From: UBA6163 sp031411655
Lineage (GTDB): Bacteria > Planctomycetota > Planctomycetia > Pirellulales > Pirellulaceae
Assembly: GCA_031411655.1 (NCBI GenBank)
Contig: JANOBM010000122.1
Location: 3,665 to 67,664 of the forward strand
Direction of reading: 5' to 3'
Length of the DNA stretch: 64,000 nucleotides
The notes beneath the pieces were generated by a model, which was not told the origin of the DNA, did no database searches, and worked only from the letters and a program-made list of their open reading frames with translations. Shown piece by piece: positions 51,806-61,390 of the stretch (position 1 is its first letter; each line of letters begins with the position of its first letter). Made by a program: the position numbers and the translations under genes.

Positions 51806-54800
51806 ATGTTGGCAAAATTGAAAAGCGATTCGGCAAGCAATGCGTGTATTCGATTGCTCGCCTCAGCTTGTTTTGCGGTGTTCTCGGTGTTTAACCACTG
51901 CGACGCACAAGTCATTGCGCCGGGCCTCGATCAAGCTCCCTCCAACAGTTACCCCAACGCGCAGTATTACCTGGCGCTAGAGATCTATCGCGAAGGCGAC
52001 CTCGGAACCGCCGCGGAAGCATTTGACTCGGCACTCGGTCAATGCCGCAAAGACATCAATGGCCGATGGATCGACGCTATTCCAGTTCACGCGATGTTGG
52101 CCGAGTGCTTTTATCAAGCGGGGGATCTCGCGGCAGCATCCGAACAGATTGACATGGCGTTGGCGCTGGCAATTCGAAATCGCGGCTGGCTGAGCGCACT
52201 GGAATGGCAAGATTCGACGGTGGCAGCGATCATGACTCCTGACCCGGCATCGGCTTGGGCGGGAACGAATCTTCCGGCGATTGTGCCGCTGAGTGACAAG
52301 GTCAAGATGGGCACCGGCAACGCGGATGTTGCTGGCCAGATCCAACGAGGTGGCGTCTTTGAATCGTTTCGATTGACGTCAATTGATGCCGTCGAGATCA
52401 TGCGAGGCATTTCCATCGCATCCTACCGAAGACGCGTGATTTATGGCCAGCTTTCGAATCAAACGGAGATCGTCGCCCAATCGCTCGATGCAACAAAGAT
52501 CCCCAGCGGCTTGCAGTTGCCAATACCACGAGCCTTGATTGTCGCAATGCGAGGTTGTGAGCGATTTGGCGGCGGCGAAGATGCCGAAACGATTGTCGAC
52601 GTTGGCAAGGCTGCGTTCATCGGCAATGCTGCGCATCCGCTTTCAGCCATGCTTTTGCTTTCTGGCGCAAGAGCAGTCGCCATGACAGACAAATATGTCG
52701 ACGCGGTTCCGATGGCGATGCAGGCTGCGATCACTGCATCGGCACTGCGTCAGCCGGAATGGGTGGGTGAGGCCATGTTGGTTGCCGCAGGCTGCCTCGA
52801 CAACAAGAGCGCTGGTGCATTTCTTGCTAGTGCTAACAATGCCGCCGGAATGCATTTGAGGCGAGGTCGCGTTGCAAGTGTTGGGGCACTATTGGCTGCT
52901 TGCGAGGCGTCCCTGCTCGTAGGCGATACCGGCGCGGCTCAAGTTGCACTGACCCAGGCCGCATCACTCCTTCAGCGGCGCGACATGCAACAGCCTCGTT
53001 TAGCCGCTCATGGTGAGTACTTGGCGGCAAGGGCTGCGGCGCAAACCGGGGCCTCCTTCGGTCTGTCCGAACCATCATTGATCGACCAATCACTGGCGAG
53101 GATGTTTACGTTCACAGCAGGAAATGGTCCTAAACTTGGCCGCGGCGGGGCCAATAATCGACGCCCCAATGGCAATACGCCGGCAACGCCGCGACTCTTC
53201 CAACTCGGTTTGGTCACCGCCGGTGCGCGAAGTCGGGGCGTTGGTGGCAAGGTGGTTGACGAAAAGGTCAATCTTTATGCAGCAGACCCTACCGACGCGG
53301 TTTGGCGAGCCGATCCCGTGGACGCGATCGCCTACCAAGTTTTTGATCGCTCCCAATCCGTTGCTGCGCAGCTTGTTTCCGCGATCAAGCGTAACGCAAC
53401 CAACGAGCTATTGGCTTTGGTGGACAAACTTCACCGCCAGAGATTCTTGGCGACGCAGTCACTCGGTGGACGTGTACTCCAGGCCAGACGACTCGCGGCC
53501 ACTGAAAATGCGTTACTCACCGAACCGGTGGCAGCTGCGATGGCAAAACCCCCTGCAACGCTGACTGAAATGGTCAACATCTTGGCAATGCCTTTGCCAC
53601 TACCAGGATCGCCGGAGTTAGCTGCTCGAGGTGAAAGACTTGAGTCCTTGGCAGCGTTGCTCGCCTTACAACGCGGTGAGTTACCAGGCGCTTCCCCGCC
53701 AGCGATAGTCGGCCCGTCAGACCTTCAGCGCTTGCCAAAGAATACGGCATTGTTGACGTTCGCAGAGTTGGACGGAACCACGATCGCAGTCCTTTTTGCA
53801 AAGGAAAAAATCAAGACTTGGAATGTGACGCCGACAAAGGCAGTGGCAGGTGAAATCGTAAAGCTCCTTCGAGAATTAGGAGTGTCGTCCAATCGGTCTG
53901 CCGAACGCCTGGGAGATGAAACGGTTTGGAAGAAGCAATCGGCGGCTTTAAGGCGAAAGCTGATCCCCGATAGCTACCTGGAAGACCTTGAGTCATCGGA
54001 AAACCTTGTTGTTGTCCCCGATGGAGTGCTGTGGTACTTGCCGTTCGAACTTCTACTGCTGGGGGACGAGAATGCCGATTCGCTCGGTGATCGAATGCTG
54101 ATTCGTTACTCCCCGACACCCGGGCTTGCCGTCCATCCGGTGGCGTTCCCCAATTTTGACCGCCCGACAGGCTTGGTATCGCAACTTTTTTTTGCCCCGC
54201 GCGATCCCGAGGCCAACACACAAATGATGGCTCAGGTACGCGATGCGTTGAAGGCGTCGACCACACTTCCAACCGATCCGCCAGTAATCGGAGCATTACT
54301 CGGTGAATCCATCGGCCCCTTGGCAGTGTTTGGCATTGTCAGTCCCAACCCGGCGAATCCATTCGCTTTTTCCCCTACCATCTATGACGCTGCGGACCCG
54401 TTTGGTTCGCTCGCTGCTTGGGGCCGCTTCCCCTCGCGAGTACCACGAAGTGTCTTCCTACCCGGTTTCCGAACCGCGGCGACATCGCCGACGCTTGGTG
54501 ATGGCAGAGAGATTTTCTTGACCCTTACGGCGCTGCACTGTTCCGGTGTTCGCGACGTAATGCTCAGCCGCTGGGCCGTCGGTGGTGAATCGACGTCGCT
54601 GTTGATGAAAGAATTCCTCCAAGAGCTGTCGTTTGAAGGCATCCAACCCGCGTGGAGAAGGGCAATCCAAGCGCTTCGAGAGTCCCCCTTGAACCCCGAC
54701 GCCGAACCGCTCTTAGGCGCAAAGGACAAGGAACGCGAAGAGTTGACCGGAGATCACCCTTTGTTTTGGTCGGGCTATATCATCGATACGCCTCCTGAGA

Positions 54801-54814
54801 TGGTGAAAAAGTGA
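51806..54814 (+). CDS. Large secreted TPR/CHAT-like protein with degenerate catalytic motifs
   Basis: A 1002-residue protein with a signal peptide (ACIRLLASACFAVFSVFNHCDA), TPR-like helical repeats over the first 650 residues (YYLALEIYREGDLGTAAEAF and others) and a C-terminal region of CHAT type (VVVPDGVLWYLPFELLLLGD near residue 740; DVMLSRWAVGGESTSLLM and HPLFWSGYII near the end). In active CHAT peptidases a His is found in an L-x-x-x-x-H-G motif and a Cys in S-A-C-x-T-G; here the equivalents read GPLAVFGIV and VFLPGFRTAAT, with neither His nor Cys. Probably a non-peptidase CHAT relative, perhaps a scaffold. Divergent from the unknown gene at 50327. Confidence 0.75.
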   Translation: MLAKLKSDSASNACIRLLASACFAVFSVFNHCDAQVIAPGLDQAPSNSYPNAQYYLALEIYREGDLGTAAEAFDSALGQCRKDINGRWIDAIPVHAMLAECFYQAGDLAAASEQIDMALALAIRNRGWLSALEWQDSTVAAIMTPDPASAWAGTNLPAIVPLSDKVKMGTGNADVAGQIQRGGVFESFRLTSIDAVEIMRGISIASYRRRVIYGQLSNQTEIVAQSLDATKIPSGLQLPIPRALIVAMRGCERFGGGEDAETIVDVGKAAFIGNAAHPLSAMLLLSGARAVAMTDKYVDAVPMAMQAAITASALRQPEWVGEAMLVAAGCLDNKSAGAFLASANNAAGMHLRRGRVASVGALLAACEASLLVGDTGAAQVALTQAASLLQRRDMQQPRLAAHGEYLAARAAAQTGASFGLSEPSLIDQSLARMFTFTAGNGPKLGRGGANNRRPNGNTPATPRLFQLGLVTAGARSRGVGGKVVDEKVNLYAADPTDAVWRADPVDAIAYQVFDRSQSVAAQLVSAIKRNATNELLALVDKLHRQRFLATQSLGGRVLQARRLAATENALLTEPVAAAMAKPPATLTEMVNILAMPLPLPGSPELAARGERLESLAALLALQRGELPGASPPAIVGPSDLQRLPKNTALLTFAELDGTTIAVLFAKEKIKTWNVTPTKAVAGEIVKLLRELGVSSNRSAERLGDETVWKKQSAALRRKLIPDSYLEDLESSENLVVVPDGVLWYLPFELLLLGDENADSLGDRMLIRYSPTPGLAVHPVAFPNFDRPTGLVSQLFFAPRDPEANTQMMAQVRDALKASTTLPTDPPVIGALLGESIGPLAVFGIVSPNPANPFAFSPTIYDAADPFGSLAAWGRFPSRVPRSVFLPGFRTAATSPTLGDGREIFLTLTALHCSGVRDVMLSRWAVGGESTSLLMKEFLQELSFEGIQPAWRRAIQALRESPLNPDAEPLLGAKDKEREELTGDHPLFWSGYIIDTPPEMVKK

Positions 54815-54841
54815 CGATGGATCGCAAGCAAGGTGCCGCGT

Positions 54842-54862
54842 TCACCCCTAAAGCAAGGGTGA
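54842..54862 (+). terminator. Weak hairpin after the CHAT-like gene
   Basis: TCACCC / GGGTGA (6-bp stem, 9-nt loop) lies 28 nt after the stop at 54814. It lacks a strong T-tract, so it is a low-confidence terminator. Confidence 0.35.
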
Positions 54863-54964
54863 TTGCTACTAGACGCAACCGTGACTAGAGTCTGATGAGG
54901 TCCAAGAAGGAACGCTTTCGATCTGCAACCTGCTTATTCACATCCTCTTCTTCTGGAGTTCCCC

Positions 54965-55429
54965 ATGACAAGATTCGTGGGTTCCATGGCATTGATTGCG
55001 ATATTCGTAGCCAATGATTGGTCGGTAGACGTCGTCCAAGCACAACCGCCGCTCCCGACCCAAGCTGCACTCATGCAACTGGCTCCGCCGGCTATCGCTT
55101 GGCACCATGACTTGGCAAGCGGATGGCGAGAATCCAAACGCACAGGCCGCCCCATGGTCATTTTCATTACCTCCCCTCGCTGCCGATACTGCGATGCGAT
55201 GAAGGCCGGGACGTGGCGCGACGTTGGGATCGAGAACCGCGTGGGTAGTGAGTTTATCGCTGTCCAATTGACCCCCGAGCACAACCCCATCGAGCTCAGT
55301 CGCATTTCAGTGGATGTTTATCCAACCACGCTGATTGCCTTGCCCCAGGGAAAAGTCATTGACCATCGCAAGGGGTTTCAGCCCCCAGCGCTCTTACACA
55401 ACCTCCTTAATCGTGCAACTCGGGGCTGA
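54965..55429 (+). CDS. Secreted thioredoxin-fold protein
   Basis: A 154-residue protein with a signal peptide (FVGSMALIAIFVANDW) and a thioredoxin-like core: RPMVIFITSPRCRYCDAM with a C-x-x-C motif (CRYC), a conserved DVYPTTLIALPQGKVI (the cis-Pro loop Y-P-T) and GFQPPALL at the end. It probably acts in periplasmic disulfide or cytochrome c maturation, which would fit the many secreted haem proteins, but the partner is not shown. Confidence 0.85.
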   Translation: MTRFVGSMALIAIFVANDWSVDVVQAQPPLPTQAALMQLAPPAIAWHHDLASGWRESKRTGRPMVIFITSPRCRYCDAMKAGTWRDVGIENRVGSEFIAVQLTPEHNPIELSRISVDVYPTTLIALPQGKVIDHRKGFQPPALLHNLLNRATRG

Positions 55430-55452
55430 CTGCCGGAATCCAGCCCTTTTGG

Positions 55453-55929
55453 TCATTGGCACGATTTACAGTGACCTCGAAGCAATACTTCGGTCACCTC
55501 CCCAACGCTTTCGCTCAACTTTCGGCTACCCGTTGTTAACTGGTCCGCCTTGAGGCACGTTACGCTCCCGCAATCAACGCAAATGAAGTGCGGGTGCAAT
55601 TTCTCATGACCATGTCGTGGATCGACTGCTTCAAAACGCCATACGTGGTCGCCGAGTTCGGTACGCCGGAGCAGCCCGCGATCCGTCAAATCATTGAGAT
55701 TTCGAAATGCGGTGGTTTTGTCAAAACCGAAAGCCGCAAGATGCTCTGCCAATTCTGCATGGGTCAGCGGCGCCTTCGAGGCCCGGAGGGCCAACAAAGT
55801 TGCAATCCTTGGGGGAGTCGCCCGGAATCCCGCTGCACGAATGTCCTCGCGAGCTTGGTCGCGCAGCGATTTTTCGCGTGCCTCATCGTTTCGCAAAGGT
55901 GTAATGACTTGTCTCCGGTCACAGCACAA
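55453..55929 (-). CDS. Fur family transcriptional regulator (Fur/Zur/PerR type)
   Basis: A 158-residue protein: winged-helix DNA-binding part (RATPPRIATLLALRASKAPL, TAFRNLNDLTDRGLL), HGHEKLHPHFICVDCGSVTC with a CxxC pair, and a final HCKSC with the second CxxC, which form the structural zinc site. Family members sense iron, zinc, manganese or peroxide; the sequence does not decide which. It could bind the Fur-box-like site before the hemP-like gene. Start assumed at the GTG 55929. The gene is convergent with the thioredoxin-fold gene. Confidence 0.9.
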   Translation of the reverse strand: MCCDRRQVITPLRNDEAREKSLRDQAREDIRAAGFRATPPRIATLLALRASKAPLTHAELAEHLAAFGFDKTTAFRNLNDLTDRGLLRRTELGDHVWRFEAVDPRHGHEKLHPHFICVDCGSVTCLKADQLTTGSRKLSESVGEVTEVLLRGHCKSCQ

Positions 55930-56141
55930 ACGACAAAGCGCACGGACTGACGCGAGCGTCCCTCAAGAGTGACAAGTATAACTCCAGCCCTAACGATGCG
56001 TTATCCCGGCACCACGAAGCCCTTGGACTGCCACTCATAATCGATCGGGGAACGAACTGGCCCTGATTCCCCGTGCTCCGGTTGCGATATACTTCAGTCG
56101 TCCGTTGATCATTAGGATTCGCCCACCAGGGCACCATTTCG

Positions 56142-56148
56142 AAGGAGG
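56142..56148 (+). promoter_or_regulatory. Strong ribosome-binding site that fixes a GTG start
   Basis: AAGGAGG ends 8 nt before GTG 56157, selecting that codon over the ATG at 56172. Such a perfect Shine-Dalgarno is uncommon in this window. Confidence 0.75.
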
Positions 56149-56156
56149 CTTTTACT

Positions 56157-57821
56157 GTGAGTCAATCAAGCATGAAATTCGCGGATCGACGAAAAATCGC
56201 GATTGTCGCTCTATCCCTCGTGTGCTGGGTGGCCCAACAAGAAATCGCGTCTGCGCAGAATGGAAGATTCCTACAGGGTATCTACCAAACAATCGTGGAG
56301 GCACAGGCGGAGCGAGATCGGTTAGAAGCGTTGAGTCGGGCCCAGGCAGGACCGTCTCTGGCACCGCCTCGTAATGGCACGCCCCAAAGCCCGTCGGTAC
56401 CAGCACCGCCACCTTCCAATCCGGCTGTTACGGCCAATTGGTTTCTCGATTCCGTTACCGTTCTACGACAAAACGTAAGCCGCCTGGCGCCCGAGTTGCG
56501 ACGTTATGCTCCGACCACTCCCGCCGTCCGTGAAGCCCTCAATGAAGTGTATCAAATTGAAGCAGAAACCAACTCCCTCTACAGCCGAGTGAGAAACGGT
56601 GAGTCAATCGCTTCGACGTCGTTTGCTTACCAAGAGGTTGATACTCGTTGGCGTGACGTGGCCTATCGTATCCGAGCAGGAGGACGATTGGATCCAAACC
56701 TTGCGGTGTTGATCGACGCAGTCGATGAGAGTTTCCGCCAGATCGATCGAAAACTCGGCGTGTCGCAGCCGATTGATCGTGTTCGCCTACGAGATTTAAT
56801 GATCGTCACACTTACCTACATGGATGCCATGTTCGATGACATCCGTTTGACGCCCAGCGCTTTCACTACGTCGGAATCTCTGATCCGGGAAGGACGAATC
56901 TTGCGTGAGCGATTACGCTTGGAGTCATATAAGATCGATCGAGCCGACTACAACACGGTCGTCGGTAGCTACACCGAGTTCGTTCAGCAGTGGCGCACGT
57001 ATGCTGCAAAGCTCTATAAGCTAAACGATCCACATGTAAACCAACGACTCGACTCCATTCGAAAACAGGGCGAGGAAGTCTACGCGACTCTTCGTATTCC
57101 CGTAGCGAATGATCGAGGCCAGGTTCTGTTTGCATGCCAACGCCTCTCGGCAGGCTTGGTTTCGTTGCACGATCAAATGGCTCGATGGGGAACCGGTCGT
57201 TTGCCGGCGGATCAGTTACGATTTGCTGAGACCGTCCGGACGCTGATCGACCGAGGCCGTCAACTTGAGACCGAAGCAGCCCGTAATGGTGCTTCGCGGT
57301 CTGCAGCCTCGCTATTCACCACCATGGATGCGGCGTGGGTAAGCGGCTTGCGATCGATGAAAGCAGTGGACCCTCGAAGTGGGCTGCAACAACTGCTGGT
57401 GCAGGTCGATGCGTTGTTCGGGGAAGTGCGCAATTTGCTTGGCGCAACACCATGGCAGGGCCAAAGCGAACTGCTTAGCGCCGCCGCGTCCTTGGAGGTT
57501 GCTGCGGACGACTTTAACATCGATGCGCAGCGATACAAGCGCTACCTAGTGCCCACTGAATTTCGCGATCAATTTGCTTCGGCCAGCGATGCGTTTTACC
57601 ACGTTTCTACCGACTTGCACCGCGCACTTGAAGCCAACGACAACTTGCAAGAAGCTACACGCCAGGCTGAACTCATGGTTCAGCATTGGCAGACGTTGAC
57701 TCCGCTGGTCAATGAACTTGTGCAGCGGGGCTTAGCCCCAAATCGCGCTGATCCGTTATTTGAGGGCTATCGACAAATGCAACCCCTGGTCGCACAGGTC
57801 GCTTCAACCCTATTGAACTGA
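56157..57821 (+). CDS. Secreted helical protein of unknown function
   Basis: A 554-residue exported protein: signal peptide (IAIVALSLVCWVAQQEIASA), a Pro-rich linker (PPRNGTPQSPSVPAPPPS) and a long, mostly alpha-helical body without cysteines or recognised motifs. Recurring patterns such as W-F/Y...R...L suggest several similar helical bundles, but no domain can be named. It lies alone upstream of ispG. Confidence 0.7.
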   Translation: MSQSSMKFADRRKIAIVALSLVCWVAQQEIASAQNGRFLQGIYQTIVEAQAERDRLEALSRAQAGPSLAPPRNGTPQSPSVPAPPPSNPAVTANWFLDSVTVLRQNVSRLAPELRRYAPTTPAVREALNEVYQIEAETNSLYSRVRNGESIASTSFAYQEVDTRWRDVAYRIRAGGRLDPNLAVLIDAVDESFRQIDRKLGVSQPIDRVRLRDLMIVTLTYMDAMFDDIRLTPSAFTTSESLIREGRILRERLRLESYKIDRADYNTVVGSYTEFVQQWRTYAAKLYKLNDPHVNQRLDSIRKQGEEVYATLRIPVANDRGQVLFACQRLSAGLVSLHDQMARWGTGRLPADQLRFAETVRTLIDRGRQLETEAARNGASRSAASLFTTMDAAWVSGLRSMKAVDPRSGLQQLLVQVDALFGEVRNLLGATPWQGQSELLSAAASLEVAADDFNIDAQRYKRYLVPTEFRDQFASASDAFYHVSTDLHRALEANDNLQEATRQAELMVQHWQTLTPLVNELVQRGLAPNRADPLFEGYRQMQPLVAQVASTLLN

Positions 57822-57918
57822 ATTAGGCTACGAGACTAGTGACGTGACCATTCGACCCACGGCCACGTCAGTCTCTCGTTATCCACGTCCACCTTCGTAT
57901 TCTTTCACGACGATCCAC

Positions 57919-59058
57919 ATGACGATTCAACGCAACCCCACTCGCCCAGTGTCGATTGGGTCCATCACCATTGGCGCTGGCAACCCGATTGCTATCCAGA
58001 GCATGACAGCGACAAAGACGCAAAATGTCGATGCAACGATTGCCCAGGCAGAGGCGCTTCGGGAAGCAGGCGCGGGGGTGGTACGAATTGCCGTCGACAG
58101 TGAAAAGGACGCGGAGGCCCTCGCAGAAATCCGCAAAGGAACCACTGCCAACCTAGCCGTCGATCTCCAGGAAAATTTTCGCCTTGCGGAGTTAGTCGCG
58201 CCACACGTCAACAAAATTCGGTACAACCCCGGTCACCTGTATCACCACCAGAAAGACCGACCCTGGCAAGAGAAAGTCAAATTCATCATTGAACAGGCCG
58301 TCGAACATGACTGCGCCGTGCGAATCGGCGTTAATTGTGGAAGCGTCGATCCTGCCAAGCGAGATCAACACGCGCCTACCGATTCGATCAGTCCCATGCT
58401 TGAAAGCGCCATCGAGCATTGTGAATTTGTCGAGTCGCTCGGATTCATCCGATTCGCAGTCTCCCTCAAGGATAGCGATCCGTCAAAAGTCATCGAAGTC
58501 AATCGACGATTCGCAGCGCTTCGTCCCGACATTCCACTCCACCTCGGTGTGACCGAAGCAGGTCTTCCTCCTGATGGCATCATCAAGACGAGGATCGCGT
58601 TTGAGCAATTGATCGGTACCGGCATCGGCGACACGATTCGGGTCTCGTTGACGGTGCCTAATCACCGCAAACCCGAAGAGATCGTGGCGGGCGCAGAGAT
58701 TTTGCGTGACATCGCCGAAGGGCGAGTTCGCTCGGTCGTAAGGTTTCAGGAAAGCGGCCTAAATATCATCAGCTGCCCTAGTTGCTCGCGAGTTGAAAAC
58801 GAGGCATTCGTCGACCTCGCTCAAAGCGTCAAGGAAATGACCCGGTACGCACAGCAATACGACTTGACGATCGCTGTAATGGGTTGTCGGGTCAACGGCC
58901 CAGGTGAAACCGACGACGCCGACCTCGGCCTATGGTGCGGACCTACACGGGTCAATCTCAAGCGAGGCACGGAGGTCGTCGGCGCGTTCCCTTACGATGA
59001 GATTCTGCCGATGCTGCAGGCAGAGTTAAATTCGCTCATCGAGAAAAAGAAAACCTAA
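57919..59058 (+). CDS. ispG: 4-hydroxy-3-methylbut-2-en-1-yl diphosphate synthase IspG
   Basis: IspG (GcpE) is a [4Fe-4S] enzyme converting MEcPP to HMBPP in the MEP pathway. The protein shows IAIQSMTATKTQNVDATI, the VNKIRYNPGHL and IRIGVNCGS barrel motifs and the cluster-binding CPSCSR and MGCRVNGPGE. The frame extends upstream to a GTG at 57844, but conserved sequence starts just after ATG 57919, giving 379 residues (short bacterial type). Confidence 0.95.
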   Translation: MTIQRNPTRPVSIGSITIGAGNPIAIQSMTATKTQNVDATIAQAEALREAGAGVVRIAVDSEKDAEALAEIRKGTTANLAVDLQENFRLAELVAPHVNKIRYNPGHLYHHQKDRPWQEKVKFIIEQAVEHDCAVRIGVNCGSVDPAKRDQHAPTDSISPMLESAIEHCEFVESLGFIRFAVSLKDSDPSKVIEVNRRFAALRPDIPLHLGVTEAGLPPDGIIKTRIAFEQLIGTGIGDTIRVSLTVPNHRKPEEIVAGAEILRDIAEGRVRSVVRFQESGLNIISCPSCSRVENEAFVDLAQSVKEMTRYAQQYDLTIAVMGCRVNGPGETDDADLGLWCGPTRVNLKRGTEVVGAFPYDEILPMLQAELNSLIEKKKT

Positions 59059-59117
59059 TTAGTCGGCAATGCCCGTAACTATGGAGAGGGCGTGGCGCTT
59101 CGTTAGAAAGAAGAAAT

Positions 59118-59139
59118 CCGCGTGCATCGGGGCACGCGG
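59118..59139. terminator. Bidirectional terminator between convergent genes
   Basis: CCGCGTGC-ATCGGG-GCACGCGG is a perfect 8-bp stem 60 nt after the ispG stop. On the minus strand it is followed by ATTTCTTCTTTC, so it can also end the gene at 59182. Confidence 0.75.
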
Positions 59140-59181
59140 GTCTTCGTCAGATTTAACCGTGGTCATGATTGACCGAAAAAC

Positions 59182-61296
59182 TCATTCACCCCGCTCGTCG
59201 GCGGCGGAGTAAAGTCGGTAGCCACGCTGCGTCTCAATCTCGTCAACGACCTCGAGACCACCTGCGGGGTCAAACATCAAGAACATTCCAGGCTCTGTCT
59301 GATCTTCCGCTGGTGAGATTTGCAATGGTTTTCCACCTGACAAGTCGAGTACAACATTCGACGTGTTTAGCGTCATTTCCGGAGACTTTTTGATTTCAAA
59401 GGTGATGGGATCAGGGATATCAAAAGTGCCTGTCTTCGCCACGACTGACCCCTTCGATACATCGACGAACACCGGAATTCTGACGCCATACTGAGGATCC
59501 CATTTCGCTACGACCACCTTCCCTCTGGGCGGCTTGCTCTGGAACTCGACAATCGTTGACGCCTCGCCTGGGTATGCCTTCGAAATTCCTGGATCCACAG
59601 AACCAGCAAAGGATTCATAGGGACCAGGCAACGAAATCACTGGGCTCGGAGCGCTGTAGTCGCTCCACTTGGTAAAGTTGCGTTTCTTCGTTGCAGTCGC
59701 TTCCGCCGTTAGCTTTTCTACCCGCTTGTAGACATCCGCCGACAGCGTACTGTTTTTTGGCTGCGACATTGGGTTTGACGGAAAGTTGGGGTCCTCGACT
59801 GCGATGCGAATCCGATAAACGTATTTACGACCAGGTTTTGGCGCACCTGGGTCAGTGCCTGAGAAGTCTGCAAAATCATAAAAGCGGATCAGCTTGAATT
59901 CGGGCTGATCGACCTTGCTCATTCCAGCGCCCATGTTAAATCCACCATACCCGCCATAACCGCCGGTATCCATTCCAGCCATTCCGCCGAAACCTCCCTC
60001 CATCCCCATCGCCGCTCCGCCAGTTCTTCCGCGGGCGGCAAAGGGATCATCGGCAGCATCGGGAAGAACCGGACCGGCCGGGACAGCATCTTCAACGACT
60101 GGATTCAAACTTGTGCCGGGTAACGGCTCATCTCCCACCGGTATCTTGGGATGCACTGCAAACCACCCGTAGTGATCCAATAGAACAGGAGGAATGGCAG
60201 CAGTCAGTTCCGGATCACGATATTTTCCGGCAACGATTTCCTTTGCCATCCCCGACCAAACTTTGAGCAGCAGTTGTTGGAAGTACCTTGAATTGCCTCG
60301 GGCCGTCCAGTCGGCGTCAACAAGCTGATCCACCGGTTTTGCCGTCACATCCGCTCGCTGCAATTGAAATCCCAGATAAAACGGTTGATCGCGTTGCATA
60401 ACGTAGCCGTCTGCTTGCGACAACGCTTCCTCATAGGCCGCGTAGATCTGCTTCTGTGGCATCAATGCAACGCCAGCAATAAACTGAGCCAACATCGGCT
60501 CATCTTTACCCGTCGAGGTTGGTCGGAAACCCTGATCATACAGCTTTGAATCCAGCTTTCGTCCTGCCTTGGCGGTCGTCATACCTCCGGGACCGGACGT
60601 ACCGCCGGGACCTGCCATACCTCCACCAGGCCCTGACATGCCGCCTGGCATTCCCGATCCGCCGTACCCCTCCATGCCCATGCCACCCATGCCAGAGCCG
60701 CCCATGCCACCCATGCCAGAGCCGCCCATGCCCTCCATGCCCATGCCACCCATCCCTCCGTAGCCACCTTCACCGCCCATCATCATCTTATTCATACGCT
60801 CTTCGCGTTTACTCGGTCGCTTTTCTTTCTTCTCGACCTTTTCGACTTCGTCAGCGGGCTCAAGCAACTTCAATGCGTACTCGCCAGTGGACTTCTTCGC
60901 GATTGACGCAATCACGCCAGTCACTTGCAGTTCCACCGGAACAGGAAGCTTTGGATCGGACCGTTTGAGGCTAGAGTCGACTTCCTTAAACTCCCACGGT
61001 ACACGAAGCGAGTAGGTATTCGAATTGACCTGTTTCATCGACTCGTTGGTCTTAGCGACGATGTCGTATTTTGTGATTCGCTGCTCCTGTGACGCAAGCG
61101 TTGTCCAGTGGTCATCGTCGATTGAAACCTTGACTTGATTGGCCTGCTGTTCCATCGCCTCTGGTTTATGTTTTTTCATGATATCCGGCTTTTGCACGCC
61201 TTGATAAATCAAGAAGGCGGACAATAGCGTCAGCACACCGAAAACAAACTTCTCGACATGCCGGAACATAAAGTCCTTCATTGCATCGGGATTCAT
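59182..61296 (-). CDS. Membrane-anchored Gly/Met-rich protein, unknown function
   Basis: A 704-residue protein with one N-terminal membrane helix (FVFGVLTLLSAFLIYQ), a first soluble domain to about residue 160, a highly basic stretch (KKEKRPSKREERMNK), a Gly/Met-rich repeat region (MGGMGMEGMGGSGMGG type, about 175-245) and a large C-terminal domain with beta-rich character. A second GM-rich patch lies near residue 440. It follows the gene at 61391 on the same strand, 94 bp away, and shares the style of an anchored head plus G/M-rich spacer. Possibly part of an envelope assembly. Confidence 0.7.
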   Translation of the reverse strand: MNPDAMKDFMFRHVEKFVFGVLTLLSAFLIYQGVQKPDIMKKHKPEAMEQQANQVKVSIDDDHWTTLASQEQRITKYDIVAKTNESMKQVNSNTYSLRVPWEFKEVDSSLKRSDPKLPVPVELQVTGVIASIAKKSTGEYALKLLEPADEVEKVEKKEKRPSKREERMNKMMMGGEGGYGGMGGMGMEGMGGSGMGGMGGSGMGGMGMEGYGGSGMPGGMSGPGGGMAGPGGTSGPGGMTTAKAGRKLDSKLYDQGFRPTSTGKDEPMLAQFIAGVALMPQKQIYAAYEEALSQADGYVMQRDQPFYLGFQLQRADVTAKPVDQLVDADWTARGNSRYFQQLLLKVWSGMAKEIVAGKYRDPELTAAIPPVLLDHYGWFAVHPKIPVGDEPLPGTSLNPVVEDAVPAGPVLPDAADDPFAARGRTGGAAMGMEGGFGGMAGMDTGGYGGYGGFNMGAGMSKVDQPEFKLIRFYDFADFSGTDPGAPKPGRKYVYRIRIAVEDPNFPSNPMSQPKNSTLSADVYKRVEKLTAEATATKKRNFTKWSDYSAPSPVISLPGPYESFAGSVDPGISKAYPGEASTIVEFQSKPPRGKVVVAKWDPQYGVRIPVFVDVSKGSVVAKTGTFDIPDPITFEIKKSPEMTLNTSNVVLDLSGGKPLQISPAEDQTEPGMFLMFDPAGGLEVVDEIETQRGYRLYSAADERGE
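60682..60729. repeat. 24-nt tandem repeat in the GM-rich coding region
   Basis: Two identical 24-nt units (gccacccatgccagagccgc plus ccat) encode successive MGGSGMGG blocks; partial copies surround them. Confidence 0.8.
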
Positions 61297-61390
61297 TGTC
61301 GATTCCTTGGAATAGCTCGTAACGGGGCGGCGATGGTGGAACGCACACGTTCAATGTATGCGATATCGATCAAAAACATTCAGCCAACAA

